The notes: generated by a model not told the origin, from the sequence alone. DNA of 64,000 nt from Lumnitzera littorea (GCA_024138015.1 JAMXBB010000009.1:8675661-8739660), one strand, 5' to 3'; shown: positions 49,900-62,996, counted from the first letter of the stretch. Numbers and translations are program-made.

Positions 49900-51215
49900 T
49901 GGAAAGTTTAAAATTACAAATTAAATTATGTTTATAAACTTATTATGAAGGTTCGACTTAGTTGAAAAAGAGATAATTTTGAAAATCTTCAAAAAATACT
50001 TTAGAAATCTTGAAAAAAAGTCGGTACAGTACTTCAGAGATTTATTCAGAGACTTTGAAAGTAAACTAATACTCTTCAGAAAGTTGTTCGGATAATTGAT
50101 CTAGAAAAGTCACGTTGCAGAAATCACACAATATCATATTTGAAGCAAATAAAACCTAGCTCTCTAAGTTGAGTATATAAAGGAAATACACTTAATCTCA
50201 TTTCATTAAAGATGAAATTAAGAATCCATAGGGATTACTTTTAAGGGAATTTATCTTTAGATAAATCAAGATAATATCTTACATTGGATAAAGATAAGGT
50301 TAGTTTCGAATTTTGTGGGATTTCAATTTCAAATCTGAAGCTTATCTTAAAATTGCTAATCAAGCTTGTCTTATCGAAACGAGCTTAGAGGATTAAGTTT
50401 AAATTTCAAAACACCGACATTTTCTCAAAAATATCTACAGATTATCTAGGCATTGGAAAGAATAAACCTGATTTGAAGATAATTCTCAACAAATTTAATT
50501 GTTAGAAGATTCAAGTATAAAAAGAAAAGTGATTCAAAGTTGTATGTACAAATCTGAAAAGCAAAAAATTACATATACACTATACTTGGATCATGAAGCA
50601 ATTTCTACCATTTGAAATAACACAAAACAATTCTCAGATACTTATTCAAAACGTTGAATCGAAGTGAATCTCTTGTCAATCATTATTTTTGTTTTTATTC
50701 GAAATTATTTGAGAGTCATATTGTTGTTCTCACTTGCTTTTTGTCAACTTTATATGTTGTTTAAGTATTGAAAAAAATTTGATTGTATTATATAGATCTA
50801 TAATTAACCTAGATTGTAGAAAAGCTATATAGGTAGAGTAAAAGGTTGTTAAGGCTAAGTGTGGCTAATAATTGTAAACTTTTCGTGTCTTGTTTGATCA
50901 AGTGGATTAAGTGAAACAATACCGGAAAAGTAGACTGATTCCCCAGCAATGAAACTGAAAAAAGGCAGTAGACAAAAGGATGAGTTTCTATAAATCTTGA
51001 GCTTGATGATCTCTTCCTTATCTTTTTACTTTAAGTTGCTTATTAATCATATGCTAGATTATTAAAGCACTACTGTTTATCACATTAAGTTATTAAGAGA
51101 GGTATTTTCAGCCTATTTACATCAAAAGTTTCAAAAAGTTTGAAGATATCAATTCACACCCTCTTCTCTCTCCCTCTCTTTCTTTTTGATATCTTATACG
51201 GGATCAACACCACTT
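49900..51215 (+). mobile_element. Possible Ty1/copia LTR relic
   Basis: agtatataaagg (50,172) would be the TATA box. The region 50,860-51,180 has the feel of a SIRE-type copia LTR 3' half: ttgtttgatcaagtggatt, a basic spacer, aatcatatgctaga. It ends in atcaattcacaccctcttct followed by gatcaaca. That terminal wording is what I recall from plant copia LTRs; no primer site or partner LTR was found. Treat as a lead. Confidence 0.35.
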
Positions 51216-51565
51216 CTTTTTTTATCTCCTTACTGTCAAAAGAATAATCTAATTATATATTGTGTTTACTTTGCCTAATTCTCTTATACTTTTTGGTGAT
51301 ATTTAAATTGTTCAAACTTAAAAAAAAATGTAAATTAAAAATAGAATGGAAGGTTATACTAATGGCGTAAAAAACAATGATAAGAATGTAGAAAAATTCA
51401 TTTCATTAAAAGTAATAATACCACTTTCACAAGTGCTCACCCGGTACATCACCTAATTTTGTTGCCAAGTTTGATTTTTTTTTTTTTTTTTTTAACTGAG
51501 GCTGAACTTTTCGTTGACTTTACTTCACCAATAAATTAATTTCAATGGAAATCGCATTACAGGAT

Positions 51566-51727
51566 GATTTACGATGTGGCAACCTTAAAGCCACATTAAA
51601 AAATAATAATCGTTCCATGTGCATAGAAGCTAAGATTGGATTTATCGATTTACGATGTGGTAACCTTAAAGCCGCATTAATAAACAATAATTGTTCCATG
51701 TGCATAGAAGCTAAGATTGTATTGATT
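51566..51727 (+). repeat. 81-bp tandem duplication with a conserved hairpin
   Basis: Units start gatttacgatgtgg at 51,566 and 51,647 and share ccatgtgcatagaagctaag. Each unit contains an inverted pair around aaccttaaa (atgtggc...gccacat in the first, atgtggt...gccgcat in the second). The period is 27 codons, so both strands show short open frames, but neither looks like a real protein. Confidence 0.85.
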
Positions 51728-51979
51728 AAACATATATAATATTCTTCTTAATTGAATCTTGTACCCATAATCTACAGCTCTATAAATAGTTTTGTCATGT
51801 TGATAACAATTCAAATCAAGCGTATATCAGGCCGAACCTAAATTAGACAAACCAAATAAAGATTTTATATAAAAGAAAGAAACCATAATATTAGGTGTGG
51901 TTCAGTAAGAAAAGGTAAAAGGCATCAAATCGATTCAAGCTCAATCCTAACTATTCACACGATATAAAAAGCAGTTATT

Positions 51980-54345
51980 ATTGTTCATCTCCTTTGGCCC
52001 AATGCTATATATATATATATATATATATCTTTGCAGGGTGGTGACTTTTCAATTCTTTGTTCAAATACCATATATATATTTTAATGCATTAAGTTTCCAA
52101 ATCCACAAATAATATCACATATATCTCTCCATCAATCGTATTCCACGTATGAAGGATATTTATGTGTATTCCATTTATTTTTTATTTTTTTTTTTTTGTT
52201 ATACATGGTAATATGTGAGAAAAGAGGGACATAATTGAAGTCACCATTTGGAGTCGGAAAGTTTCATCCTCCTTTCACAAGCCCACAATCCAAAATTCTA
52301 GGTAGCAATGAGTCATTTTGTCTATGCATTGAGAGTCTTGCCAAAGAATAGATGCGTGGTGGACAAAAGGAAATATCAACCCGTCTTGAGAGTCGGAATT
52401 ATAGTGATTCAAGAAAAACACTACTAATTCAAGTGGATAATGAGAACCACCGCTTTAAATCAAAATAGCTACGTAGTTCAGATCCCAAGATGATATATTC
52501 CTACTGTGTCTAGGGCATGCCTGCCATTCTATTTGAAAAAAATACCCTGAATGATGAAAGCAATCTTTTCATGTGTGTATTGAGCATCCATCCACCCCAG
52601 CAATTGCTCTGGGCATTTAGATCAGTGATAAGTCATAATTTTGTCAGCTTTATATCATTTGTACAACTTACCCATAACTTCTTTCTTGCTTTATTTTTCT
52701 TTTTCATCTACGTGTCAAAAAAGCAACCAAATATCTATATCATTTCCTAAAGGCTGTTCTCTCCTCAACGCGAATCCAATGAATGATAAAAGTTGATTTT
52801 TCATATAATCAAATTAAACCAAATCGAAAATCAAATTAAATTGAATAAACTGCAATATGAGATTTTTTTATGATTCGGTTCCCAACTCAATTTATGAAGG
52901 ATCTAAATGATTCATAGTACAATTCAAAAGTCAAATCAAACTAAATCACTTTGTGGCAAACTAAAAAGATTTTTGCATAAAAAAATTTTTTTAAATGTAG
53001 GTCCTGATTTTTGAATGCCAATAAATATGCTAAACTTATCAACTTCTACTGTAGAAAAGAATTAAGATACCTAACCATAATGCTAAGGTATTAATTTGTA
53101 GTCTCCTAGTCCATAATGCTTCCACTCCTCCTTCATTTCTATCTCACATACAAAGGTCTTCACATTAGACTAAGCTCTTACTCTTACTTCAAACATTCAC
53201 TGAGTTTACTCTCATCTATTATCCCTATCTCAATTTTGTGTTTATTCTCATCTCTTATCCCTATTTCCATTCTTTACACCATCATAATGCCACTCATGTT
53301 CCTCAATCTATCCTCAATCCTTATACCGGCAACTCCAAGCTTTCCATAAGTCAAGCTTGTTTGTAATATATATAATCTAGTGGAAAATTTACAATATAGG
53401 GTTTGAAAAGTATGTTAAGCTTCTTCGTAAGGAATTATTTTATAATTCTTCTGCTATTTATATGCATATGGGCAATTATAATTCACTTATTCTTTTTCTT
53501 TTTATTTTGGAATCATGCACAAAATCATACAAGTAAAGCCTACAATGGTAAATATGTATTAATATTAGTCAAATGTGGTTGAACAAATAAATGCTTTTAA
53601 AAGCGATTTGAACTAAATCAAACAAAGCTAAACCATATCTGTAGTAATCACTTTTATAATCCGAAATCATTAAGCAATTCAACTCACTAAGGGTTTAAAT
53701 TGAACCATTTTTAAATATGATTCGATTCAGTTCAATTTGGCCTCTAAACTAAATTGAACCATAACCACTCATAAAGATAAGGAACCAAATCGTAAGATAA
53801 TAAACTGCTCTTTTAGCAATTTGTAATAGACCTCAACATATTCTTAGGGATTTTATGATTGATGTGCTATTTTTTTATATACAAGTTATTTCTAATTAGT
53901 AAAAATATATGGTGGACCAATTGCACCTCAATTCTGGAGTGTGATAATACATACGATTTACTCCTAAGAAATAAGAGGCCACAATTTTGCTAAAGAGTAG
54001 ATGCATGAAGCGCTAAAGCTTTAGTCGTAGTTATTAAAATCACAATTCTATTGATACGATTCTATAGATTTATAATTTTATAAGGTTTTTCTAAGTTATC
54101 TTGTGTGTAAAATTATTTTCTTATAAATACTTACATTTTTAACTAATTTTATATGTCAATTTTTACCAATTTATTGATTCTACATATATGAGTTGAATAG
54201 CCAAAAAAAAAAAGAAAAAAAATATATAACTAGGTTTCTACTATCTCGTTAATTATTAAGGCATTAAATTATCTTTCTTATCCTATTCTAATTTTTTTGC
54301 CTCTTTCTCTCTCTCTCCTAATCCCTTATTCAATATTCATAGCCT
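51980..54345. other. Unassigned intergenic sequence
   Basis: It contains an (AT)n run at 52,005-52,028 and a T-run near 52,180. Short frames at 52,517-52,750 and 53,116-53,349 have no family resemblance; the latter holds an imperfect repeat of tctcatctmttatccctat. Stretches rich in aaaccaaatcg and aattgaacc (52,800-52,980 and 53,600-53,770) resemble the MITE at 63 kb in wording but lack clear ends. Confidence 0.3.
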
Positions 54346-54348
54346 TTG

Positions 54349-54939
54349 GCCCATTTGTTTTAAGAAAAATATTTTTCTTATTTTCCCTTGCTTGTTTTAT
54401 TGGAAAATGTACTTTAAGTAGAGAATGTTTTCCCTTCCCATTAAAAAGAAAATTCTCCTCTTGTTTTGGAAAACAACTTACTCTTTTTAAAACTTAATGT
54501 TATTTTTCAATTAAATATTTACAAACATTCTAGCGCTAAGAAAATGATTTTTATTTATTATTGTTGTAACTTATCTATAAATTATATTTTAAATATGAAA
54601 AAATTATAATAGGTAAAAAAAAACTATAAACTTATTAAAATATTATCAAAATCAATTAATACGGTTACAATAATATATATTAAAAAATTCATTCACATTT
54701 ATACTTTTGCTTTTAAATAAAATATTTTATATATTATATTTATAGTAACATGTAGATATTCATATATTTTGGTATAGTTATAAGTTATATAGTATTCACT
54801 AGTCAAACATTGAAAAAAAATTTCAATACATTCTTATAAAAATATCCAAACACATAAAAACATATTTTTTTTCATAAAAATAATTTTTAAAGGAAAATAT
54901 TTTCATCTAATGTACGATTTTCCTTAAAACAAATGAGGT
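54349..54939. mobile_element. MITE, about 590 bp, with TIR catttgttttaaga/g
   Basis: The left end ggcccatttgttttaagaaa and the right end (inverse) gacctcatttgttttaagga are inverted repeats of about 20 bp. They are flanked inward by further paired pieces (aaatatttttctta / aggaaaatattttc). This wording is common in plant hAT-type MITEs. The target duplication is unclear. The 54,297-54,497 frame is only this TIR region translated. Confidence 0.6.
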
Positions 54940-56192
54940 CCTCATTCAAGTTCCAGTTCCAATAGAAAAATTTGAAAGAAAAACTATATATTTAATTTTA
55001 TACTATGAATAACTCATAATGAGTTAAAACATTTGATTCTTTTTAACTCATCACTTTTTTCAAACAATTAATTTCAACTCTACTTATCCTTTTTCCTTAA
55101 ATTTAGATTATAGATTAAGATTCATAGAAAAAAATTTAATTTTTTCATTTATTATTTATTTCCATAATGTATTTCAAGTTTTTTTTTTTATAACTATTAT
55201 AAATATAGATATATAATTTTTTAAAAGATATTTTGCATAGATTGTAAAAGTTTACATTTTTATATTTCGATTCTATAGACCTTTAACGATTTTAAGTAGA
55301 ATCATGAGTTCAATAATCTTGCCTTAACAATGCTATTGCTGCAAATCTGTCATACATACTTAGGCTTTTCTATTCAAAACAAAATAAAATAACAATAAAA
55401 GCATAATATTCTAATGTGTTTGAAATAGGAGCCTCAATTTAAATCCTACTTAAGCTTTCAAATTATTTACTTTCATCACCTTACTAAATTCTATAAACTA
55501 TAAGAAATTAGGGTTGAAACCTATACATTTTGTACCATGCGGCACTTATTCATGAATGAGAGAGGATACAACTTGGTGACCCAACAAGTGAAGGTGTCTA
55601 ATTTATACGATGCATTTTGTGTGTGCTTTTTTTCTTAATCCCTTTAATTATGTTAATTATTATGTTAAAGAAACAGTTCTTATTCTATATTATTGTTGGT
55701 GATTTATGTTATACGAAGTCGACTTGATCATTTACTTTGTGTTTTGTAAAGCAAGAGCAACCACGGATTGAGTTAGAGCTTAGACTTTTAGAAGCTCTAG
55801 AAATTTATACTCTTTCAAAGTTGTTAAGGAAGTCCATCATCCGTATACCTAAATGCTCTATGTACTGATTGTCTTGATTTGCTTTTATAGAATATGTTAA
55901 TTTTTGCACATACATAACAGGTGCTGTACTGCTGTCTACCAGAATCATGTTATATTAGACTTCACATTAAATGACCCATCAAGAACAATCATTAAAGGAA
56001 TGTGTAAAAAAAAAAAAATGTTAATTGCCATAAAAGACTGCGATAGATAAAGAAGCTTCAACTTTTATAATAAATTATTTTGCATCTTTTCTTGCCGATA
56101 TTTATTAAATTGTCATGAAAATCACAAACATATTGATGAGAACATCGCACACTTGGTCCACATAGAATCAATCTTGGTAGTGATTGCTCCTG
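54940..56192. other. 3' flank of the neprosin-domain gene
   Basis: AT-rich sequence with no gene recognised. An A-run lies at 56,008-56,019. Minus-strand AATAAA-type signals for the neighbouring gene would lie just below 56,193; ttattaaat near 56,103 is one possibility. Confidence 0.3.
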
Positions 56193-58900
56193 TTATGGAC
56201 ACTGTGCAGAAAATCCAGGACCACCATAGTAAAAATTAACTCCAAGTTCCTGGGAGGTTTCTCCCATTTGAAGGTCATAGCATGATGGATGTGTGACAAA
56301 CTTGTTTACAGTACTGGGATCCTGTTGGCTACCTGAAGCATCAACAAACTTAAGACCACGGAAGAAGCTTGCTTTCCCAAAGCCTTCATAAGGAAAATGC
56401 CCACTCCCCATTTGTGTTACTGTGTGATGACCCCCTGGTTGTAAATTGACTACCTCCCCACCCCAAGCGACAACATGTGCACCTTCATGAAGAGTTGTGA
56501 ATAGGGAAGCTGGCCAGTATCCTATATCAATATCTTGGCACCGGAACCACCAATTTCCGGTGCTTTGGTCCTGGAATATATTATTTATGCAATTTAATAA
56601 GGAGATGCAATTGGAAGACGAATAAAATAATCCGAGTTACTCTAGCTGAAAACTAGTTCAATATAGTGTGGTACTTGCGCTTATTTGAATCAAACTTGAG
56701 TTTAAATTTATATTTATGATTTGATTGCAAAGCAAAAGTACTTCAAATTCCATACTTCTTGAAAAATTCTCTACGTTTCATTTTCTTTTTCTTTGTTATC
56801 AATGTCACGCTTTTTCACTTAGATATTTCGGTTAGATAACTTGAATTTCTTATACTTTTTTTCTTAATCTAATTAGCTTGTGTTGTTAATCTAATTAGTT
56901 TATGCCCTCTAGTTGCATAAACTGATATAAAGAGTAATTAAATCAAAGTTTCTAAGATCCTTCATGTTTTTCATGGTTTTTAAAGGTTACTCTTTTTTAA
57001 TAGACGACATTTTTTTTATATTACTATAGAAGACCATTTCAGTAATTAGGTTTTTATCCTTATTTAATACTACAGATTGATATCTTCGATTAGTGACAAA
57101 GCCTGAGAAATCAATCCGATTATGGATGTTTTAGGAAAACCTGACTTGGTAGACTAAAAACGAGTATCACCGGACTAAATTTTTCACTCTCAACCTTACG
57201 CAGTTCTCTTACACACAAAAAGTAGACTTGAAGACAACCTTTTTTAACTTATTGGGCTTCGTTTAACTTTATTAAACCTTAAAAAGACTTAAGTGTACTC
57301 GAAAAGCCCTAAACCCATATCCAAGCCCATAAAGACTAAAAAAATAGATAAGCTCCAATGATAAAGCTCAATCTCAATCGTCCATCTTAAAGCCTTTTAA
57401 CGAATAATATTGACTTCTAAATTCTATAAATAGGAGACTTCTTCTCTTATTTGGTTCATTTAAAACCTTGACGGGCTTGAGACAAACGCCAAAACTCTGT
57501 TGAAACCTTAAGAACAACTCAAGAGCAATTAAGAACACCAAGTTTGATCAAGTTTGATCTATTGTCGCACGTGCGCATTTATGATATTGAGTTTGCTCAC
57601 TTTTCTTTCCACACCTCTTCTTAATGACATTCCTCATGTATCATCAATAACCAGCAAGCATGTTGCACATGATTAGCCATTTACGGCAACTCCACTAAAG
57701 AAGGATAGACTTGACGAAATTACAATTACAATCTAAGGGTTTTTCTTTTTTTTTTTTCAATTATATTATACTACAACTTTGGAAAAAGAGAAATTGAATC
57801 CAGTCCATCCCGTTGAAAAATTGGTATTCACATCACTAAACTACAATATCCTTATCTTATTATAATAATAACAACAACAACAATAACTATAATAATGGTA
57901 ATAATAACAACAACATTTTGCTAAGTGAAAAGAAAAAAAGTGCAAAGAATCAGGCCTTACGATCGGTAAAAAAACGTGTTATAAAAGCAAAAAGACGTGA
58001 ATACTTGAGTTATGTAATAGAAACAAAAATAATAAATAAATCAACATTAATAAGTAAATTACTAAAAACCTGAATAGTATCATTACCCGATGTATGATGA
58101 TATCTATCTGATACTGTTGGGAGCCATACTGTGAAATAGGGCTAATAATGGCACCTAGATAATTTGTTTGGCTAACTAGCACAAACCCAGGGCATTCTAA
58201 ATTGTAGCAGCCAGTTTTACCATAGGCATCGGCCTGAAAATATATATATATATATATGGATAAATATCCATGCATAAGTAATTTACTAATACTGAAATTT
58301 CTCATTCACTAATCTTCGACAAGTTACGTGGGACTCACAGTCCAATATGCGAATAACCTCGGCTCCCTTCCAGGCCCCTTCTCTGGATAAACCTGCAATA
58401 GAAGGGGTGGGGGAAAAGGGAACAAATCTTATTTGATAAGCATTCTACAAATAATAATGTTATTAGACCCGGTTCAGATAATTGATTAAGATATATAAAA
58501 GTGTTAAAAGTTATAAGGATAAACTGAATTAAACAAGAGGTTAAATCATGATTAGACTAAACTAACTCGATAAAATAGTCAGATTAAATCAAGTTGAACC
58601 ATACGAGTTAATCCAAATTTGATAATATTATCAAATAAAGACTAATAGCTTTAATAGAAATTCCAAGGAATTTTTTTTTTTTACTAGACTTCGTTTTTTT
58701 TTTTTCTATTTTTAATGGATGATACCTCGCATATATAATGAAATGTATGCCTTTGATAGGTTTATCCATGCTTATTAGTTTAGCTCTCACTCAATAAAAT
58801 AGAAAACGTTTAGATTATTTTACAATATCTCAAGTAGATATATGTTATTAGCGTTAGGTACGTAATTTATTTCATTTGATTACTCATATTGTTAAAAACA

Positions 58901-58942
<42 letters not shown>

Positions 58943-60858
58943 GGTCAATTATTCATGAATAGAAGCTATTATTGCATATTTTCCCAATAAAAGTAGGAAA
59001 ATGGTTCCTTTGGGTAATTAGAGAGAGAGAGAGAGAGGGGAAGAGTAGAATCAAGATAATAATATAATGCTACACTCGAGCTTGAGCTTAACTCAAATTC
59101 GGTCAAGCTTAGAATCTCAAGCTCTAGTATGACTCCTCAATTAAGCTTGATTGTTAAAAACACTTTTTTTTCCTAATTATAATAAAATTAGTGTTTAAGC
59201 TTAACCCCAACTCGATAACATTTATATCCAACTCAAGCTCAATTAAGCTCACAAACTAATCGAGCTAAGCATTATAAAACTTGAACTCGATTCAATTAAC
59301 TACTCAAGTAACTCAAGCTCGATTCGATTTTTCTCAAATCAAACTCGAATAAATATCGAATCAAACTCAAGTAACTTTCAAATAGTTTAACTCGTTTATA
59401 CCCCTAATAGTTCCTTATACTTACCATCCATCCTGCTTCAATAGTGTTAGCATTATCTGGGTTATTAGAGGTAAGCCAAATCTGAGAGAAGCTAACTTCT
59501 TTATCTTCTGCAAATGGCCTCCATACATTGACTGCTGCATGTCCTCCAAAATAGTTGCCACCTTTCACATTGACTAGAGCATACTATTAATCATACATCA
59601 ATGCGTTATGGACCATATTGGAGATAACAACACATTGTTACATGAATTGGAGGAAAAAGAAAAAGAAAAAGAAAAAAGCTACACGATCCCTCACATACTC
59701 ATCTATGGATACACGATATTGTGACCAATGCAGCTCCATTTTTTTTATATGTATCCCATCATCCTGTGTAACAAAATTAATTGGAAGACACATCTAGAGA
59801 TATTGATTGTCCTTTTTTTTTTTTTTTCATTAGAAGAGATGGATAGTTCCCAAACCATCTAACTTGAACTAATTACATTGGATTATATAAAAATACTAAA
59901 CCCAATGACGGACTATCTGTAATTGTAAATTCTCCCTCAAAATATTGTTTAGAGACCGATATGCACATAGACTTTTAAATCATGACTTTGGAAGTATAAA
60001 TTCTGAAAATATTTATTTATTTTCTTAAACCATCATTAAATATACGGAATGAATGCTGAAAAATGCGTAAATAGGGAGTTTAAATAACTGCATACTATCT
60101 ATAGCTATATAAGATAAAATCACGTTTTGATTCATAGGTTGCTTGAATGAAAATAAGACAATGGTTTTTAAGCAAAAATTCGTACATACTTCATGTCCAG
60201 TACCAGGTGCGACGTTGACATCACCATTAACATGATATAGTTTCTTCTTTGAAACCATGGACCAAACTTGATCATCTATATGGTTTTGTCTCCTCATGAT
60301 GGGGACTGTTCCATTCGGGCATTCTACTTCCGCAAGGACCTTCTCCGGGAAATTTTCGATTTTGGTTCCTTTCGGATACGAGGTTGGTTTCATCTATAAA
60401 TTGAAAGGGAAACAAAAAAAGAAAAAAGAAAAAAGGAAAAGGAGAATTAATCAACCTTTAAAAGAAAATACAAACCCATTCGTTATAAACCAAACAAGAT
60501 TTCGAGCCGGCGAGAAACCTGTATGGTGTGATTTTTGAGAAGTGGATGATCAAAAGCAGGTTGTTGATATATATTTACACAATCTATCACGTCACAATTT
60601 TCATGACTCTGCAATAGTCATTCAGCAATCAAACTAAATATTGTCCATATTAACGTAACAAAAGAAAATGCTAGGTATCATTGGAAATGCAACAACCTTA
60701 ATAGTTTTCACTGTTCCTTTTAGCTGGTCTGAATACATGTCCTTGGGATATTTTGGGCTTTCCGCTTCAGCACATATAATAACCAAAGCATTAACCATTA
60801 CTACAAGAAATAATATGGCCATGCAGCCATGTATTTTCTTGTAATTCGGTTTCGACAT
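56193..60858 (-). CDS. Neprosin-domain secreted protein (glutamic peptidase family), seven exons, intact
   Basis: Exons on the minus strand: 60,858-60,697, 60,608-60,519, 60,393-60,190, 59,583-59,425, 58,392-58,339, 58,233-58,087 and 56,570-56,193. All have GT/AG borders and phase-0 junctions, totalling 398 codons with the TAA. Exon 1 gives MSKPNYKKIHGCMAILFLVV and a hydrophobic signal sequence. Exons 1-3 hold the activation-peptide region (GTVKTIK; DVIDCVNIYQQPAFDHPLLK; MKPTSYPKG; CPNGTVPIMR). Exons 4-7 hold the neprosin domain: FGGHAAVNVW, SFSQIWLT, NTIEAGWMVYPE, AYWTADAYGKTGCYNLECPG, GNWWFRCQDIDIGYWP, VAWGGEVV, MGSGHFP and FYYGGPG. Neprosin cleaves after proline using two glutamates; the Glu in IEAGW and in GGEV are the likely equivalents, and both are present. 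Length is normal for the family. The biological role in this plant is unknown. Confidence 0.9.
57050..57620 (+). repeat. LTR-like promoter segment inside intron 6 of the neprosin gene
   Basis: ctataaataggagacttctt (57,424-57,443) is a strong TATA box followed by a pyrimidine-rich leader, on the strand opposite the gene. The surrounding GC-richer block (57,090-57,560) differs from the AT-rich intron and recalls a solo retrotransposon LTR. No target duplication or second copy is seen. Confidence 0.3.
58902..58939 (+). repeat. (ATT)n microsatellite
   Basis: About twelve uninterrupted ATT units in intron 4 of the neprosin gene. A (GA)n run follows at 59,021-59,037. Confidence 0.95.
59075..59412. 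mobile_element. MITE-like repeat in intron 4 of the neprosin gene
   Basis: The segment is dense in tcgagcttgagctt, aagctcgattcgat and aactcgaataaat motifs. Read from the right end inward it starts attaggggtataaacgagtt. This matches the wording of a very common plant non-autonomous DNA element (aggggtgtaaacgagc...). The left terminus is eroded, so no TIR or target duplication can be shown. Confidence 0.5.
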
Positions 60859-61139
60859 TTTGTATGAAATTCCTAGAATTTATTCAGGAAAGCAAACGAT
60901 TGAAGAAAAAACTCTGCAGATGATTGAACTCCTTGTGTTTTCCATTTCTTATACTCTTTTTGGCTAGTAACTGTCAGCAATGAGGATTAGGTAAGATAAT
61001 ATGATTTTAGGAAATTTTTGTAAAATTGGTAAGTCATAACATGACAGTTTAATTAGGAAGATATCTACTTTTTTCCAGTTGTGCAAGAATGTATCTGTGT
61101 TTTTCTCAAGACTTTAATACATTACTTACTTTATGATTT
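60859..61139 (-). promoter_or_regulatory. Putative promoter and leader of the neprosin gene
   Basis: The start codon at 60,858-60,856 is preceded (at higher coordinates) by an A/G-rich leader and ccatttcttatactctttttgg (60,942-60,963 plus). In the gene's direction no strong TATA box is seen within 100 bp. Position is the only support. Confidence 0.25.
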
Positions 61140-61465
61140 TTTTCCTTTTCTAACGATATTTTCATTTAATACTTTAGTGTTTTTCTTGGTGCAAGAGAAC
61201 TTTACATCTCATTTATTTAGACTCATTTTCAATTAAAAAGGAAAATAAGATTCAATTAATAGCACACGCTATGTGTATTTATGCTACTAGAAACTAAGAT
61301 TAATTTATTTGATATTCAAAAAATGCATGAAACATATACACCAACCAAATCAATTTATATTTAAGGTACCAATGGAACAAGAGATTGTATTTAAATAGTT
61401 TTCATCATCAATTTGTTCAAAAGGAAAAATAGTGACCTATGATTTCACTTCTCACCGTTTCCCAT
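61140..61465 (+). repeat. Dispersed repeat, copy B
   Basis: Partner of 49,494-49,815, same orientation. It lies in the 5' flank of the neprosin gene. The copies are clearly diverged (several indels). Confidence 0.6.
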
Positions 61466-62996
61466 TTCCCTTTTTATTTCTTTACTTTGTCAAACTAATA
61501 GTCTTTTTATTTATGGTTTTTACTTTGTCAGATTCTCTTGTACTTTTGACTATATATACAAACAAATCCAGTTTGCTCGTTGCATAATTAAACCCTTAAA
61601 CGTTAATCATTATGCAATTGAAGGATTCTACTGATATCACTTCGAGTCATGCTGTGTAGTTGAGCCTTGATTTTTTATTGGAAGCTTTAAATTTAGCTTG
61701 ATCAAGGTCTTTTTGATTCTTTAGACTCCTAGTTTTGGAAATTAAAGTTAGATTAGTGACCTTATCGACAAAATTTTCAATCCGGTGAGATAAAAATGCT
61801 GGTTTGGATTAGGAATTAGTGATTGGATCCTACTTGGTTTTTACCACGTAGGAAAAAACTTAGCAACTCACTAACAAAGCAAAGCATTGAATTATGGTTT
61901 GGGTAGAAAGTGTCGAGATTTGAGACATTGTATTAAAAAAAATGATAAATTACGCAAACTCTGTAAAACTACTGTAATTGTACAGATATCCTTTTCTCCA
62001 TCCTCAATTTTTAAAATTGAGTACATATGTTATACTTAAAACTCCTGGAATTGCATAGATGCCATTTTCTCCGCCCCTTTTAAAATCGAGTGATTATAGC
62101 CTTGAAATAGATATAGGATTTACTTCTTCTAATTATGTGGCTGTCTAATAGTCTTTTTGTTCGTTTTATTATGTACTTATTTTCATTTTGGAAATTTATG
62201 TGCATGAGTATTTTAAAAACATAGTTCGGTGCTCAAGTTATCCGGACATTTATTCGTGAGAATGTTCATGATCCCAACTTTTTTTTTTTTTTAATCTGGA
62301 ATGTAGCAATGAGTAAATAGTATAAGTAATGTCCATATTACAAGATCTAATGATTGAATAAAATTTTCATTTCCGGTGCCTTTGGCTTTAAGCTATCATA
62401 TCGTTTCTCCTCCTATTATATCCTATCATAAACTATCTCACGATGTGTTTTTATCATAAGAACATTCTCTAAATGCTTTCTAATGATTTAAACATTATAA
62501 TGCAGTTGTTAAATATTATGCAACATCTCGACAAAAATAAGCTAACAAATAAATGAATAAATACTAATAGAGCTTTTTCAACCACTTAATCCAAAAACTT
62601 TTAATTAGAATTGTTAAGACATTTTAACCATAATCTTATAAACTAACACTAATGCTTACCCATAACCCATGTGGGACTTAACTTAACATAAGGTATTGCA
62701 ATCTTTCCTCCTTTAACACATAATGTCCTTGTTGCAAAATCTTATAACTAAATATAGTTCTTTCTACCTTTTTAGTGTATAATTCAAATCATTACTATTA
62801 CTCTCAACTTATAAGTCATCCCCAAAATATACCAACAATCATACTCTCGTGACACTCTCTATCCTCTTCGAACCTTTTCTCTAAATCAGATCAAAATTGT
62901 ACCCAAATCTCACCTCAAAACATAGTAGAAGTTACACCCTGGTGACATACTCCACTCTCCTTCAACCTCTTCTCTAAATTGGGTCAAAATTGCACC

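Noticed and set aside
54297..54497. 66-codon ORF with hydrophobic segments
   Set aside because: It is the terminal inverted repeat of a MITE translated by chance.
59690..59766. Possible extra exon in intron 3 of the neprosin gene (DDGIHIKKMELHWSQY on the minus strand)
   Set aside because: Exon 3 ends in GHE and exon 4 starts YALVNVKGG, which join exactly as in the family; the extra piece has no counterpart there.
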